DNA of 38,381 nucleotides. Source: TC-15 sp034437275 (lineage in GTDB: Bacteria; Chloroflexota; Anaerolineae; Aggregatilineales; Aggregatilineaceae). The stretch's first letter is position 1. Each line of letters opens with the position of its first letter. The position numbers were made by a program, and so were the translations under genes. Location of the stretch: assembly GCA_034437275.1 (NCBI GenBank), contig DAOTUD010000115.1, forward strand, positions 1-38,381, in the 5' to 3' direction. Below the pieces are notes generated by a model. That model saw nothing but the letters and a program-made list of their open reading frames with translations, was not told the DNA's origin and searched no databases. Positions 17,222 through 26,976 of the stretch are shown here, one piece after another.

Positions 17222-19606
17222 TCAGGTGGTGTGGTTCTGCCCGTTGGCCCCAAAGCGGTGCACATGGGTCGTCACCGGGCGCGTTTCGCCGGGCGGCAGC
17301 ACGCAGGTGATCGCGTCGTAAGGCAGCGGATAGCCGTTGTGCAGTTGGTCCACCAGCAGCGTGATCGCGCCGGACCGCACCGCCAGCCCCAGCCGCACCT
17401 GGGTATACGCCCCGCGCCGGTAATCCAGGCTGCGGCCATCGTCCTCGATCAGCATAAACGTGTGCCGCTGCTCGGTGGGGCCGGGGAAGACGCGCGCCTC
17501 GCGCATGTCGTCGGGCTGCTCCCCGACAAACCGCATCGCCTTGCCCATCGGTAGTATACCACCCGCCGGCACAAACAGCGGAATCCGTGCCAGCGGCGCG
17601 TCGACCGCGACCGGCTGACCGCCGGCGTACCAGTCGCCGGTGTGGAAGTCGCACCAGTGCGTCCCGGCGGGCAGGTAGACGCGGCGGCGGCGCGCACCCG
17701 GCTCCAGCACCGGGGCCACCAGCAGGTTCGGCCCCACCATGAACGTGAACGACTCGCGGTGGCAGCGCGGATCGCCGGGGAAATCGTAGACCAGCGGGCG
17801 GATGATGGGCTGCCCGGTCTGGGATGCGACATAGAACAGCGAATACAGATACGGGATCAGCCGGTAGCGGAACGTGATCCACTCGCGCACGATGGGCAGC
17901 ACATCCGGGTACATCCAGGGTTCGTTGACCGTGCCGTCGCTGTTCCACGAGTGGATGCAGAAGCGCGGCATAAACACGCCGCACTGCACCCAACGCACGA
18001 ACAACTCCGGGTCGGGCTTCGGCCCGTCGAAGCCGCCGACGTCGTGCCCGGTGTTGGGCGCGCCGGACAGGCTCAGCCCCAACCCCATCGGGATGTTGTA
18101 GCGCAGTGTATTCCAGGACGTGGCGTTGTCGCCGGACCACGTCTGGGCGTAGCGCTGGATGCCGGGCGCACCAGACCGCGACAGCAGGTAGGGGCGCTCG
18201 TCGGGGCGCGCGGCGCGCTGGGCTTCGTAAGACGCGCGGTTCATCAGCAGCGCCTGCACCGGGCGCAGCAAGCCAATGCGTGTCGGCTCGCCGTCGCCAT
18301 GACAGCGCGCTTCGTCGTCCCAGATTTCGTACTCGTTGTTGTCGTTCCAGGTCGCGTCGATGCCGTAGGCCAGCAGCGCCCGCTGCACCTGCGCCTGCCA
18401 CCAGCGATAGGCGGCGGGGTTGGTGAAGTCGACGTGCGACCCCGGCCCGCCCCAGAAGCGGTCGACCTGCGGCGCGTCGCGCTCGGCCTGCTGCACGAAG
18501 CCGCCCCGCGCCGCGAGATCGTCGTACTGCGGGTGGGTGGTCAGCAGCGCCGGCTTGATATTCGCCGCCAGCCGGATGCCCGCACGGTGGAAGCTGTCGA
18601 CCAGGGCGTGCGGATCGGGGATTCTGTCCCGGTTCCAGTTGAACACGTAGCGCTTGCCGTCCGGCCCGGCGGTGTAGCCCGACGACAGGTGGAACATATC
18701 GCACGGGATGTCATGCTTCGCGCACAGCGTGATGAACTGCTGGAGCTGCTGCTGGGCATCCGGGGCGTCGGTGTAGGTCATGGTCGACCCCAGGTACCCC
18801 AGCGACCAGCGCGGCGGCAGCGCCATGTGCCCAGTCAGCGCGGCGAACTTCTCGACCACGTCGGGGATCGTCGGGCCGTACAGCAGGTAATAGTCGAGGT
18901 CGCCATCGTCGGCCTGATAATAGCGATAGGGACCGTAGTAGTTGTCACGCTCGCGGCCCATGTCGAAGACAGTCGTCGCCAGATTGTCGTAAAACAGCCC
19001 GTAGGCGATGTTCAATTCCGGCACGAACGTGATGTAAAACGGGAAGTGCTTATACAGCGGATCGCCGAATTCGGCGTCGTAGCCCATCGCGTCCAGGTTG
19101 AGCATCCGCATCCGCCGCCCGGTCTTGTCCAGCGGCCCGGCCCGTTCGCCAAAGCCGTAATACAGCTCGTCCACACGCCGCTGCAGGTAGTGGTACACCG
19201 CGCGCGACCCGCGATCATAGGCATAGGCGCGCCCGGCGAGGTCCGCCGCGAAGGGCTGCTCGTCGCCGCCGGCCCAGCGCAGCGCCAGGTCAGCCAGCGA
19301 CAGCGTGATGTGCAGCGTCCCGGTATCGATGCGCACCCGTTCGGCGTCGTGCGCCAGGTCGAAATCCGGCAGCGAAAACGGCGACAGGTCATCGCGGCGG
19401 CGACCTGCACGCGGCACGTCACCATCCGCCCCGACGACCATCCACGTCCGGTCCAGGCGCGGCTGGCCCGCCGGGAAATGCTGCACGCGCACCAGATCGC
19501 TTTCCAGGATGCTGATCTGGAACCGCTCGCCGCCCGCCGCCGTCAGCGTGACGGGGTGGGCCGCCGGATCATCAAGGGCTGCGTGGGTTGGGGTTGCGAT
19601 CCGCAT
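17222..19606 (-). CDS. GH31-family alpha-glycosidase
   Basis: This 794-residue protein has the usual GH31 order. An N-terminal beta-sandwich contains YGFGERAGPLDKTG (about 149-162). The barrel carries the nucleophile Asp422 in WNDNNEYE and the acid/base Asp493 in SGDNATSW. A C-terminal beta region follows. No signal peptide is seen, so it is cytosolic. Classical sulfoquinovosidases of GH31 (YihQ) carry a different nucleophile loop, of the type ADFGEYLP as I remember it. This enzyme looks like a general alpha-glucosidase or xylosidase. It follows pncB with a four-base gap and ends upstream of the promoter of the sulfosugar-like operon, so a role in that pathway is possible but not shown. Confidence 0.92.
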   Translation of the reverse strand: MRIATPTHAALDDPAAHPVTLTAAGGERFQISILESDLVRVQHFPAGQPRLDRTWMVVGADGDVPRAGRRRDDLSPFSLPDFDLAHDAERVRIDTGTLHITLSLADLALRWAGGDEQPFAADLAGRAYAYDRGSRAVYHYLQRRVDELYYGFGERAGPLDKTGRRMRMLNLDAMGYDAEFGDPLYKHFPFYITFVPELNIAYGLFYDNLATTVFDMGRERDNYYGPYRYYQADDGDLDYYLLYGPTIPDVVEKFAALTGHMALPPRWSLGYLGSTMTYTDAPDAQQQLQQFITLCAKHDIPCDMFHLSSGYTAGPDGKRYVFNWNRDRIPDPHALVDSFHRAGIRLAANIKPALLTTHPQYDDLAARGGFVQQAERDAPQVDRFWGGPGSHVDFTNPAAYRWWQAQVQRALLAYGIDATWNDNNEYEIWDDEARCHGDGEPTRIGLLRPVQALLMNRASYEAQRAARPDERPYLLSRSGAPGIQRYAQTWSGDNATSWNTLRYNIPMGLGLSLSGAPNTGHDVGGFDGPKPDPELFVRWVQCGVFMPRFCIHSWNSDGTVNEPWMYPDVLPIVREWITFRYRLIPYLYSLFYVASQTGQPIIRPLVYDFPGDPRCHRESFTFMVGPNLLVAPVLEPGARRRRVYLPAGTHWCDFHTGDWYAGGQPVAVDAPLARIPLFVPAGGILPMGKAMRFVGEQPDDMREARVFPGPTEQRHTFMLIEDDGRSLDYRRGAYTQVRLGLAVRSGAITLLVDQLHNGYPLPYDAITCVLPPGETRPVTTHVHRFGANGQNHTT

Positions 19607-19610
19607 CGTG

Positions 19611-21179
<1,569 letters not shown>

Positions 21180-21192
21180 CAAATGGTGTGCA

Positions 21193-22485
21193 TCAATATG
21201 CCGCGAACGGGGCGTTATAGGCGACGTGGCCGCGCTTGATGACGGTGCGCACCATGTTCGCGCCGAAGCGGTAACTCAGGTGCTGGTAGCCATCCACGCC
21301 CCAGATCACCAGGTCGCCCTGCTTGCCGGCTTCCAGGCTGCCGACCTGATCGCCGCGCCCGATGGCAAACGCCGCGTTGATGGTGGCGGCGGCCAATGCC
21401 TGGGCCGGGGTCAGCCGCAGATAGCGCGTGGCGAGCGCCATCACAAACTGCATGTTTTCGTTCCAGCCGGTGCCGGGGTTGCAGTCGGTCGCAATTGCCA
21501 GCGCCGCGCCCGCATCCAGAAAGCGCGGGGCCGGGGTGTAGTCCACGTGCGCCAGCCCGAAGGGCGTCGGCGGCAGCGACACGGCGACCGTGTCCGATTG
21601 GCCGAGCGCCTGGATGTCCTCGTTCGGCGTGACGACGACATGATCGACCGACACCGCGCCCAGGTCGGCGGCCAGTTTGGTCCCGCCCAGCGGCTCGAAC
21701 TCGTCGGCGTGGACCTTGAGCGCCATGCCGACGGCCTGGGCCGCTGCGAGAATGCGCCGCGATTGGGCCAGGTCGAACGCGCCGACCTCGCAGAATACGT
21801 CACAGAACAGCGTCCCGGGCCAGTGTTCGTCGTGCCAGGCCTGCACCGCCGGCAGCATTTCGTCGATCACGACGTCGACGTAGCCATCCGGGTCGTCAGC
21901 GAATTCCGGCGGGATGGCGTGCGCGCCCAGGAACGTCGGCACCAGGTCGACCGGGTGCTCGGCGTCCAGCAGGGCAATCGCGTTGAGCAGCATGATCTCG
22001 GTGGCCGTGTCCAGCCCGTAGCCGGACTTGGCCTCGACGGTGGTCGAACCATGCGCCAGCATGACATCCAGCCGTGCTTTGGACTGCTCGACCAGCGTCG
22101 GGAGGTCGGCGGCGCGGGTGTCCTGCACGGTGCGGTTGATGCCGCCGCCGGCGGCCATAATTTCCTGGTAGGTCGCCCCGGCGATGCGCTGCTCGAATTC
22201 GTGCGCGCGCTCCCCGGCCCACACCAGATGCGTGTGCGGATCCACCAGTCCCGGCGTGACCAGCCGCCCCTGCGCGTCGATGGTGGTGGCCGCGTGGTAA
22301 CGGCGGCACAGGTCGTCGTCCGCGCCAACGGCGACGAACCGCCCCTCGTGTACGGCCACCGCCGCGTTTTCCAGCACTCCGAGGTCCCCCAGATCGTGCC
22401 CCCGCTGGGGGCCGCCGTTGTGCGCCGGGACCACGCAAAGCTGGCCGATATTGTGTACCAAAAGGTCAATAGTTTGTGTGTCCAT
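21193..22485 (-). CDS. hutI: Imidazolonepropionase
   Basis: The protein is 430 residues from ATG at 22485 (MDTQTIDLLVH); the open frame continues upstream but without family sequence. It hydrolyses imidazolonepropionate to formiminoglutamate in histidine degradation. Amidohydrolase-fold signatures are present: HTHLVWAGER with the metal HxH, GATYQEIMAAGGGI, EAKSGYGLD, HADEFEPLGG and a late metal Asp in ATDCNPGTGWNENM. The other hut genes are not in the window. No ribosome site precedes ATG, and an extended -10 lies seven bases upstream, so the message may be leaderless. It diverges from trmD. Confidence 0.93.
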   Translation of the reverse strand: MDTQTIDLLVHNIGQLCVVPAHNGGPQRGHDLGDLGVLENAAVAVHEGRFVAVGADDDLCRRYHAATTIDAQGRLVTPGLVDPHTHLVWAGERAHEFEQRIAGATYQEIMAAGGGINRTVQDTRAADLPTLVEQSKARLDVMLAHGSTTVEAKSGYGLDTATEIMLLNAIALLDAEHPVDLVPTFLGAHAIPPEFADDPDGYVDVVIDEMLPAVQAWHDEHWPGTLFCDVFCEVGAFDLAQSRRILAAAQAVGMALKVHADEFEPLGGTKLAADLGAVSVDHVVVTPNEDIQALGQSDTVAVSLPPTPFGLAHVDYTPAPRFLDAGAALAIATDCNPGTGWNENMQFVMALATRYLRLTPAQALAAATINAAFAIGRGDQVGSLEAGKQGDLVIWGVDGYQHLSYRFGANMVRTVIKRGHVAYNAPFAAY

Positions 22486-22491
22486 GCTCAG

Positions 22492-22500
22492 AGTGTAACA
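22492..22500 (-). promoter_or_regulatory. Possible extended -10 of hutI (leaderless transcript)
   Basis: Minus-strand TGTTACACT is a TGn extended -10 with hexamer TACACT. Its predicted start falls at or next to the A of ATG at 22485. No convincing -35 is visible. The missing Shine-Dalgarno site agrees with a leaderless message. Confidence 0.35.
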
Positions 22501-22539
22501 CATGAATTTGGCGTAGTCATAGAAATCTCGGCGGGGGCG

Positions 22540-22548
22540 TGGTACGAT
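22540..22548 (+). promoter_or_regulatory. Possible extended -10 of trmD
   Basis: TGGTACGAT is a TGn extended -10 with hexamer TACGAT, 31 bases before the trmD ATG. The -35 region is poor. It shares the 93-base divergent spacer with the hutI element. Confidence 0.35.
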
Positions 22549-22578
22549 CAGCGCCCGGCAGAAGATGGTGAGGTAACC

Positions 22579-23325
22579 ATGCACATCGACATTCTAACCC
22601 TGTTTCCGGACATGTTCACCGGCCCGCTGACCGAGAGCATCCTCGCCCGCGCGCAGCAGCGCGATCGGCTGCACGTGCGGCTGCACGACATCCGCGACTA
22701 CGCCACCGACAAACACCGCAGCGTCGATGACACGCCCTACGGCGGCGGGGGCGGGATGGTCATGAGGCCGGGGCCGCTGGTGGCTGCCGTCGAGGACGTG
22801 CGCGGTGACGAGGCCAGCACGCCGGTGATCTTGCTCACGCCGCAGGGCCGCGTCTTTACGCAGGACCTCGCCCAGGAGTTGGCCGCGCACCCGCGCCTGC
22901 TGCTGGTCTGCGGGCGCTACGAGGGCGTCGACGAGCGCGTCCGGCAGACGGTCATCACCGACGAGATCAGCCTCGGCGATTTCGTGCTGACCGGGGGCGA
23001 ACTGGCGGCAATGGTGATCGTGGACGCCGTCGCCCGGCTGATTCCGGGCGTGCTGGGCGCGCGCTGGGCCGCCGAGGAAGACTCGCACGCGATGGGGCTG
23101 CTGGAATACCCGCACTACACGCGCCCGCCGGAATTTCGCGGGCTGCTGGTGCCGGACGTGCTGCTCAGCGGCGATCACGGCGCGGTCGACCGCTGGCGGC
23201 GGCGGGAAGCGATCCGCCGCACCTGGCAGCGCCGCCCGGACCTGCTGCTGTCGGCCTCGCTCGGCGAAGACGAAGCGTGGTTTTTGGCGGACCTGGCCGA
23301 AAACGACGCGCCGTCCGGCAGCTAA
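22579..23325 (+). CDS. trmD: tRNA (guanine37-N1)-methyltransferase
   Basis: The protein is 248 residues, the normal length for TrmD. It methylates G37 of tRNAs to prevent +1 frameshifting, using S-adenosylmethionine bound in a trefoil knot. It begins MHIDILTLFPDMF; DDTPYGGGGGMVM, LVCGRYEGVDERV and the run DEISLGDFVLTGGELAAM are the classic motifs. The reading frame is open far upstream, but AGGT-containing sequence before ATG at 22579 and the family start fix the beginning. It is separated from rpsP, rimM and rplS, its usual partners. It converges with the next gene; the two stop codons are three bases apart. Confidence 0.96.
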   Translation: MHIDILTLFPDMFTGPLTESILARAQQRDRLHVRLHDIRDYATDKHRSVDDTPYGGGGGMVMRPGPLVAAVEDVRGDEASTPVILLTPQGRVFTQDLAQELAAHPRLLLVCGRYEGVDERVRQTVITDEISLGDFVLTGGELAAMVIVDAVARLIPGVLGARWAAEEDSHAMGLLEYPHYTRPPEFRGLLVPDVLLSGDHGAVDRWRRREAIRRTWQRRPDLLLSASLGEDEAWFLADLAENDAPSGS

Positions 23326-23328
23326 CGG

Positions 23329-23964
23329 CTAACGTCCGGGGGGTACCCAGCGCAAGGCCGGACGCACGGCAGGGTAATGCTGCGGGTCCAGGCTGAGCTG
23401 CGCCAGCACCTCGTCCGTCGCGAAGAAATTGCCGCGCCCGACCATGTCCAGCCGCTGCTGGGTATCGGCCTGGAGTTCGCTCAGCAGGCGGCATTCCGAC
23501 TGCAAGCCGAGCGTGGCGATCTGGAACGGGGCCGCCGAAAACAGCGTCAGCGCGATATCGCGGAACACGCGGTCCAGCGCGTCGATGTGGAGCGCCGCCT
23601 TGTCGTCGACCGGCGCGACGTCCGCGAACATGCTGACCGGCACTTGCAGTGACACGCACTCAAACAGCGAGCGCGTCGCCAGCACCCGGCAGCCCACTGT
23701 CAGCCCGGCCACCTGCAGCGCGGCGTGCTGGGTCTGGGTGGCGGTCGGCGCGGGGACCTGCTGGCCGGTCGGCTCGGGCGTGGTGCCGGGGGTATAGCGC
23801 GCCGCGAACGGGCCTTCCAGCGCGTCACAAGCCCACAGGTTTTGGATCAGGCGCGGCCACTGCCGGTCGCGCAGGGTGCCATAGCTGAGGTTCAGTTCGT
23901 AATCGCCACCGGACCAGTACTGTTCATCGTCGGCGTAGCTGGCCAGGCGCAGTTGATCGTCCAT
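23329..23964 (-). CDS. Protein of unknown function, convergent with trmD
   Basis: The protein is 211 residues from ATG at 23964 (MDDQLRLASYADD), chosen because GGAGGG lies just before it. I do not recognise a family. The N-terminal half is rich in Trp, Tyr and Asp (DEQYWSGGDYELNLSYG). A Pro/Thr-rich stretch follows near 64-76, and a helical C-terminal half ends with PALRWVPPGR. There is no signal peptide or membrane segment, so it is probably cytosolic. It is single-gene and divergent from the membrane protein/E2 operon, with about 270 bases of shared spacer, so a regulatory or accessory link to that operon is possible but not shown. Confidence 0.7.
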   Translation of the reverse strand: MDDQLRLASYADDEQYWSGGDYELNLSYGTLRDRQWPRLIQNLWACDALEGPFAARYTPGTTPEPTGQQVPAPTATQTQHAALQVAGLTVGCRVLATRSLFECVSLQVPVSMFADVAPVDDKAALHIDALDRVFRDIALTLFSAAPFQIATLGLQSECRLLSELQADTQQRLDMVGRGNFFATDEVLAQLSLDPQHYPAVRPALRWVPPGR

Positions 23965-24008
23965 GCGTGGTTTTCCCTCCACAGCGCAGTGTACAGTATC
24001 TTGGCAAA

Positions 24009-24037
24009 ATAATACAAAACCAGCATTATATTGAAAA
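24009..24037 (-). promoter_or_regulatory. Possible promoter of the unknown gene at 23329-23964
   Basis: Minus-strand TTTTCA (24032-24037) and TATTAT (24009-24014) are 17 bases apart. A TATAAT also occurs within the spacer. The start would leave a leader of about 40 bases with GGAGGG before ATG. Confidence 0.4.
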
Positions 24038-24202
24038 CAACGCTCCAGCGTCTATACTTACCATAAAGCTGTCTTGCTCGGGCTGGTTTGGCGCATGTTT
24101 TTGACCGGGGATCAGCTACGAATTGGCCTGGGATACGTAGAATAGAGTATATGCAAATACCAGTCGACACCCAAAATTTGGGGCGGTGCGGCCCACAGCA
24201 CA

Positions 24203-24211
24203 TGCTATGAT
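24203..24211 (+). promoter_or_regulatory. Extended -10 promoter of the membrane protein / E2-JAB-E1 operon
   Basis: TGCTATGAT is a TGn extended -10 with hexamer TATGAT, 24 bases before ATG at 24236. AAAGGT lies in the short leader. No good -35 is visible, which extended -10 promoters tolerate. The rest of 23965-24202 shows no gene. Confidence 0.45.
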
Positions 24212-24235
24212 CAAACTATCTCAAAGGTAAACGCA

Positions 24236-25015
24236 ATGTTTCAGCAAAGTCAACGTGGTACAGTGGTCTGGCTTCTGATCGTCGGGTTGGCGCTCCTGCT
24301 GGTGCTGGCCGCCGGCGGCGTGTCGACGGGCGCTGGCGTGGTGTTGATTGCGGCATACCTGGCGCTGATGCTGCTGGTGGTGCGGGGCGTGCCTCTGGCG
24401 TCGCTGGTCGAACCGCTGGCGGCGCTGCGCGATGCCCGCCGCCCCCAGCCCAGCGAAGTCGCGCGCGAAGCCGCCACCCGTGCCCGCCGCCACACGAATT
24501 ACGACGCGCTCATTAGCTTGCTCGATGTCGGGCTGATCGTCGACGAACAGCGGCCCGACGGGCTGGCGCTGCGCCGGGGCCGGTTCATCACGCTGGAAGA
24601 CGAGGGCATCCGCCCGTTCGCCATCGTCGACGTGCCGGAGGTGCTCAACGAGCAGGTGGCGCTGGTGCGCTTCGAGATTTACGACGAGGCGGGGGAGTTA
24701 CAATACGTCTACGAAACCGAAAAATGGCTGCAAACAGGCCAGCTTCCCCTGCTGCCGAATTACCGCTTTCCGGTGCGCAAAAACGCCGGCGAGTTGGCCC
24801 CGGGAGCCTGGACAGTGCACGTGCTGATCGACGGGGGACTGCTGGGCGTGCATAACTTCAGCCTGTCGCCATCGCTGCGGGCGCGCCGCCGCCAGTTGGC
24901 CCCGGACGGCGAACTCCGCGAACGGGTGTGGCGTACCCCGGAAGAAGACCAATCCCTGCCGCTGAGCCTGGAAGAACTGCTGCGGCAGCAAAGTCAGGAA
25001 CAGAGTCAAAACTAG
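24236..25015 (+). CDS. Membrane-anchored protein of unknown family, paralogue 1 of the E2-JAB-E1 operon
   Basis: This 259-residue protein has two membrane helices (about 9-26 and 31-49) forming a hairpin, with Arg-rich segments at both ends, so the C-terminal part should be cytoplasmic. After an Arg/Ala-rich linker (60-88) comes a domain at about 92-212 shared with the next two genes. Its marks are LLDVGLIV, then IRPFAIVDVP, then a beta-rich stretch (VRFEIYDEAGELQYVYETE, LLPNYRFPV, AWTVHVLIDGGLLGVHNFSLS). A short acidic tail ends PLSLEELLRQQ. I do not recognise the family; a beta-sandwich is likely. It is first in an operon whose later genes encode an E2-like, a JAB and an E1-like protein. 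Confidence 0.82.
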   Translation: MFQQSQRGTVVWLLIVGLALLLVLAAGGVSTGAGVVLIAAYLALMLLVVRGVPLASLVEPLAALRDARRPQPSEVAREAATRARRHTNYDALISLLDVGLIVDEQRPDGLALRRGRFITLEDEGIRPFAIVDVPEVLNEQVALVRFEIYDEAGELQYVYETEKWLQTGQLPLLPNYRFPVRKNAGELAPGAWTVHVLIDGGLLGVHNFSLSPSLRARRRQLAPDGELRERVWRTPEEDQSLPLSLEELLRQQSQEQSQN

Positions 25016-25023
25016 GACCACGC

Positions 25024-25692
25024 ATGGAAGCTCTAATTTTCCTGGTGTTCATCGCCCTGGTCCTCGCGCTGGTTTTTGGGAAATTTTCGTTTTCCGAACG
25101 GCGCGGGAACAACGCCCCAGCGGCACATGCCGCGCAGCGCCAGCCGCCACTGACGGATGCCGCGCAGCGTGCCATGCAGCGCGCCGGCTACCAGGCCGAC
25201 CCGCGTTATGTCCAGGTGGCCGACATGGGCCTGCTGGCCTACCGGCACACGCACAAGCCGCGCCTGGTCCGCGAGGGAGACGTGCTGCTCGACACAAACT
25301 ATCTGCGCCCGTTCGTCGAGCTGCGGCTGCCTCACGCGGCACGCGGCACGTTGCGCTTCGAGTTGCTCGACCACACCGGGCAGCTGCGGTATGCTGATGA
25401 GGCGCAGTATAATCTGAAACCAGGCAAGAACACGCTGCTGCCCGGCACGTGGCTGCCGCTGGAAGATAAAGTGATCGAGCCATACGAGTGGCAGCTGCGC
25501 GTGTCCACCAAAGACACGCTGCTGGCCGAACACCGGTTTGGCTGGCGCGCGGTCGGCGGCGGCGACTTGCAGCGTCACGTGCAGGCCGATGGCGAGATCA
25601 GCCTGGCGCTCGTCCAGGCCCTTGAAGCGCAGTCGATGGAAGGTATGAGTTTGTCTGAACTATTGGATGACCAGGAAGACTGGGCCTCTTAG
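25024..25692 (+). CDS. Membrane-anchored protein of unknown family, paralogue 2
   Basis: This 222-residue protein has a single N-terminal anchor at 3-18, followed by a Lys/Arg stretch that indicates a cytoplasmic C-terminal domain. The shared domain runs from about 64 to 176: VADMGLLAY, YLRPFVELRLP, LRFELLDHTGQLRYADEAQ, LLPGTWLPLED, YEWQLRV and LLAEHRFGW. The tail MSLSELLDDQEDW repeats the LSLEELL ending of paralogue 1. It begins eight bases after the preceding stop codon, so co-translation is likely. Function unknown; see the neighbouring paralogues for the shared layout. Confidence 0.82.
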   Translation: MEALIFLVFIALVLALVFGKFSFSERRGNNAPAAHAAQRQPPLTDAAQRAMQRAGYQADPRYVQVADMGLLAYRHTHKPRLVREGDVLLDTNYLRPFVELRLPHAARGTLRFELLDHTGQLRYADEAQYNLKPGKNTLLPGTWLPLEDKVIEPYEWQLRVSTKDTLLAEHRFGWRAVGGGDLQRHVQADGEISLALVQALEAQSMEGMSLSELLDDQEDWAS

Positions 25693-25717
25693 CCAGGCAT
25701 TTGGGGGGAAATAAACG

Positions 25718-26512
25718 ATGATATCTGAAACGCAAGAACCACAGCGCCGTATTAATTATATGAAGTGGCTCGTGTTGGGCGCAGTATTCACCTTCGCCGT
25801 CTTTTTGCTGTTGTTGATCATCACCGGCGAAGTGTGGAAAGCAATCGCCTATGCCACTGTGGCCTTGTTCGGCCTGCTGTTTGCGCTGGCGATCTACTTC
25901 TGGGGCGCGATGTTGTTTGGCGGTACGCTGGAGTTGCTGCTGCGCCGCCGGACGCCGGTCCCCTGGACCCTCGGCGACGCGGACGGGCCAGCCGTCCCGG
26001 AGCACGACCTGGACCCGGGGCTGGAACTGCTGGCCGCCGGCATCCTGGTGTACCGCTGGGGCGAGGTCAAGCCGCATGTGTTCTTCCGGCAGGTGCCGGT
26101 CGGCAACATGCGCGCCATCCGGCCCTTTGTGGTGGCGCGCACCGGGCTGTCGAATGCCTTTGCGTTCGATTTTGACCTGGCAGATGCCGGGAACACGGTT
26201 CAGATGTCGGAGACGTTTGAAACCGACCTGGAAAACACGCCGCAAGTCGTGATGCCGCGTCACCGCCTCAGCATCCGCGAACCGGACGCGCTGATGGACC
26301 GGCGCTGGCATTTGCAGGTGCGGTCGGGCGTGACGGTGGTCACGTCGCTGCGGTTCAGTTTTGTCCCCGGCCAGCAGAGCAACAAGCTCACCAGCGCCGG
26401 GGAGGAGGCCGCGTCCGACCAGCCGGTGCCCGATTGGCTGCCGCGCCTGTTGGACGACGCCATTAAACGCGAGGCGATATCCGAATCACAAGAGATCGTG
26501 CTGGAGGACTGA
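25718..26512 (+). CDS. Membrane-anchored protein of unknown family, paralogue 3
   Basis: This 264-residue protein has an RRINYMK start, two membrane helices (about 17-36 and 42-65) and an RRR stretch right after, which again puts the C-terminal domain in the cytoplasm. The shared domain is at about 103-216: LLAAGILVYRW, AIRPFVVART, FDFDLADAGNTVQMSETFE, then WHLQVRSGVTVVTSLRFSF. It is the most diverged of the three and ends PDWLPRLLDDAIKRE. GGGGGGAA precedes ATG. Its TGA stop overlaps the ATG of the E2-like gene (shared A), tying its translation to that gene. Confidence 0.82.
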   Translation: MISETQEPQRRINYMKWLVLGAVFTFAVFLLLLIITGEVWKAIAYATVALFGLLFALAIYFWGAMLFGGTLELLLRRRTPVPWTLGDADGPAVPEHDLDPGLELLAAGILVYRWGEVKPHVFFRQVPVGNMRAIRPFVVARTGLSNAFAFDFDLADAGNTVQMSETFETDLENTPQVVMPRHRLSIREPDALMDRRWHLQVRSGVTVVTSLRFSFVPGQQSNKLTSAGEEAASDQPVPDWLPRLLDDAIKREAISESQEIVLED

Positions 26513-26976
26513 TGAGTAGTTCAAACTGGTGGGGGACGCCCAAGCGCGTGTCTAACCGGCTGCGGCTCGAAGTGGAGTTGATGCAGGCCACCTTCGCCGA
26601 CACATTCCGGCTGGTGGTCCCCAAGCGCGGCCTGTTGTACTGGCAGGGCGACGTGGAGATCAACCTGCGCGACATCCCGGAACGGATGCACACGCTCAAA
26701 ATTCTGTACCCGGAAGAGTATCCTAACCGGCCTGCCGAAGCGTACGTGCTGCATCCGAACGTCTACAGCGAAAAGCACCAGTACGAAGATGGCCAGCTTT
26801 GCCTGTTTAACCCCAAAGACGGTGTTACCTACGGCTGGAATCCGAGCCGGTCGACGGCAGTCACGGTGGCGGGATGGGCCGTGCAGTGGTTGTATGCGTA
26901 CTATACCTGGCGCGTCACCGGGCACTGGCCGGGCATCGAGGAACACATGCCCCCCAGCAGGAGGCGACGGTGGTAA
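26512..26976 (+). CDS. E2-like (ubiquitin-conjugating-enzyme-fold) protein with intact catalytic motif
   Basis: This 154-residue protein follows the UBC fold: beta strands at about 16-65, then YPEEYPNRPAEAYVLHPNVY (67-86), the catalytic Cys97 in GQLCLFNP, WNPSRST at 109-115 and C-terminal helices (AVQWLYAYYTW) ending TGHWPG. The HPN triplet (81-83) and the Cys-Leu pair are the hallmarks of active E2 enzymes. The HPN-to-Cys distance is 14 residues against about 8 in eukaryotic E2s as I recall, so the loop is longer. It should accept a ubiquitin-like modifier as a thioester from the E1-like protein two genes on and pass it to a target. Start and stop overlap with neighbours by one base each. 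Confidence 0.9.
   Translation: MSSSNWWGTPKRVSNRLRLEVELMQATFADTFRLVVPKRGLLYWQGDVEINLRDIPERMHTLKILYPEEYPNRPAEAYVLHPNVYSEKHQYEDGQLCLFNPKDGVTYGWNPSRSTAVTVAGWAVQWLYAYYTWRVTGHWPGIEEHMPPSRRRRW

Noticed and set aside
17222..19606. GH31 enzyme as a classical sulfoquinovosidase
   Set aside because: Its nucleophile region reads WNDNNEYE, which is the general alpha-glucosidase type, not the loop I know for YihQ-type enzymes, and the gene lies upstream of the operon promoter.
21226..22578. Long plus-strand frame in phase with and upstream of trmD
   Set aside because: It is the opposite-strand shadow of hutI. TrmD family sequence begins exactly at the ATG at 22579, which has a ribosome site.
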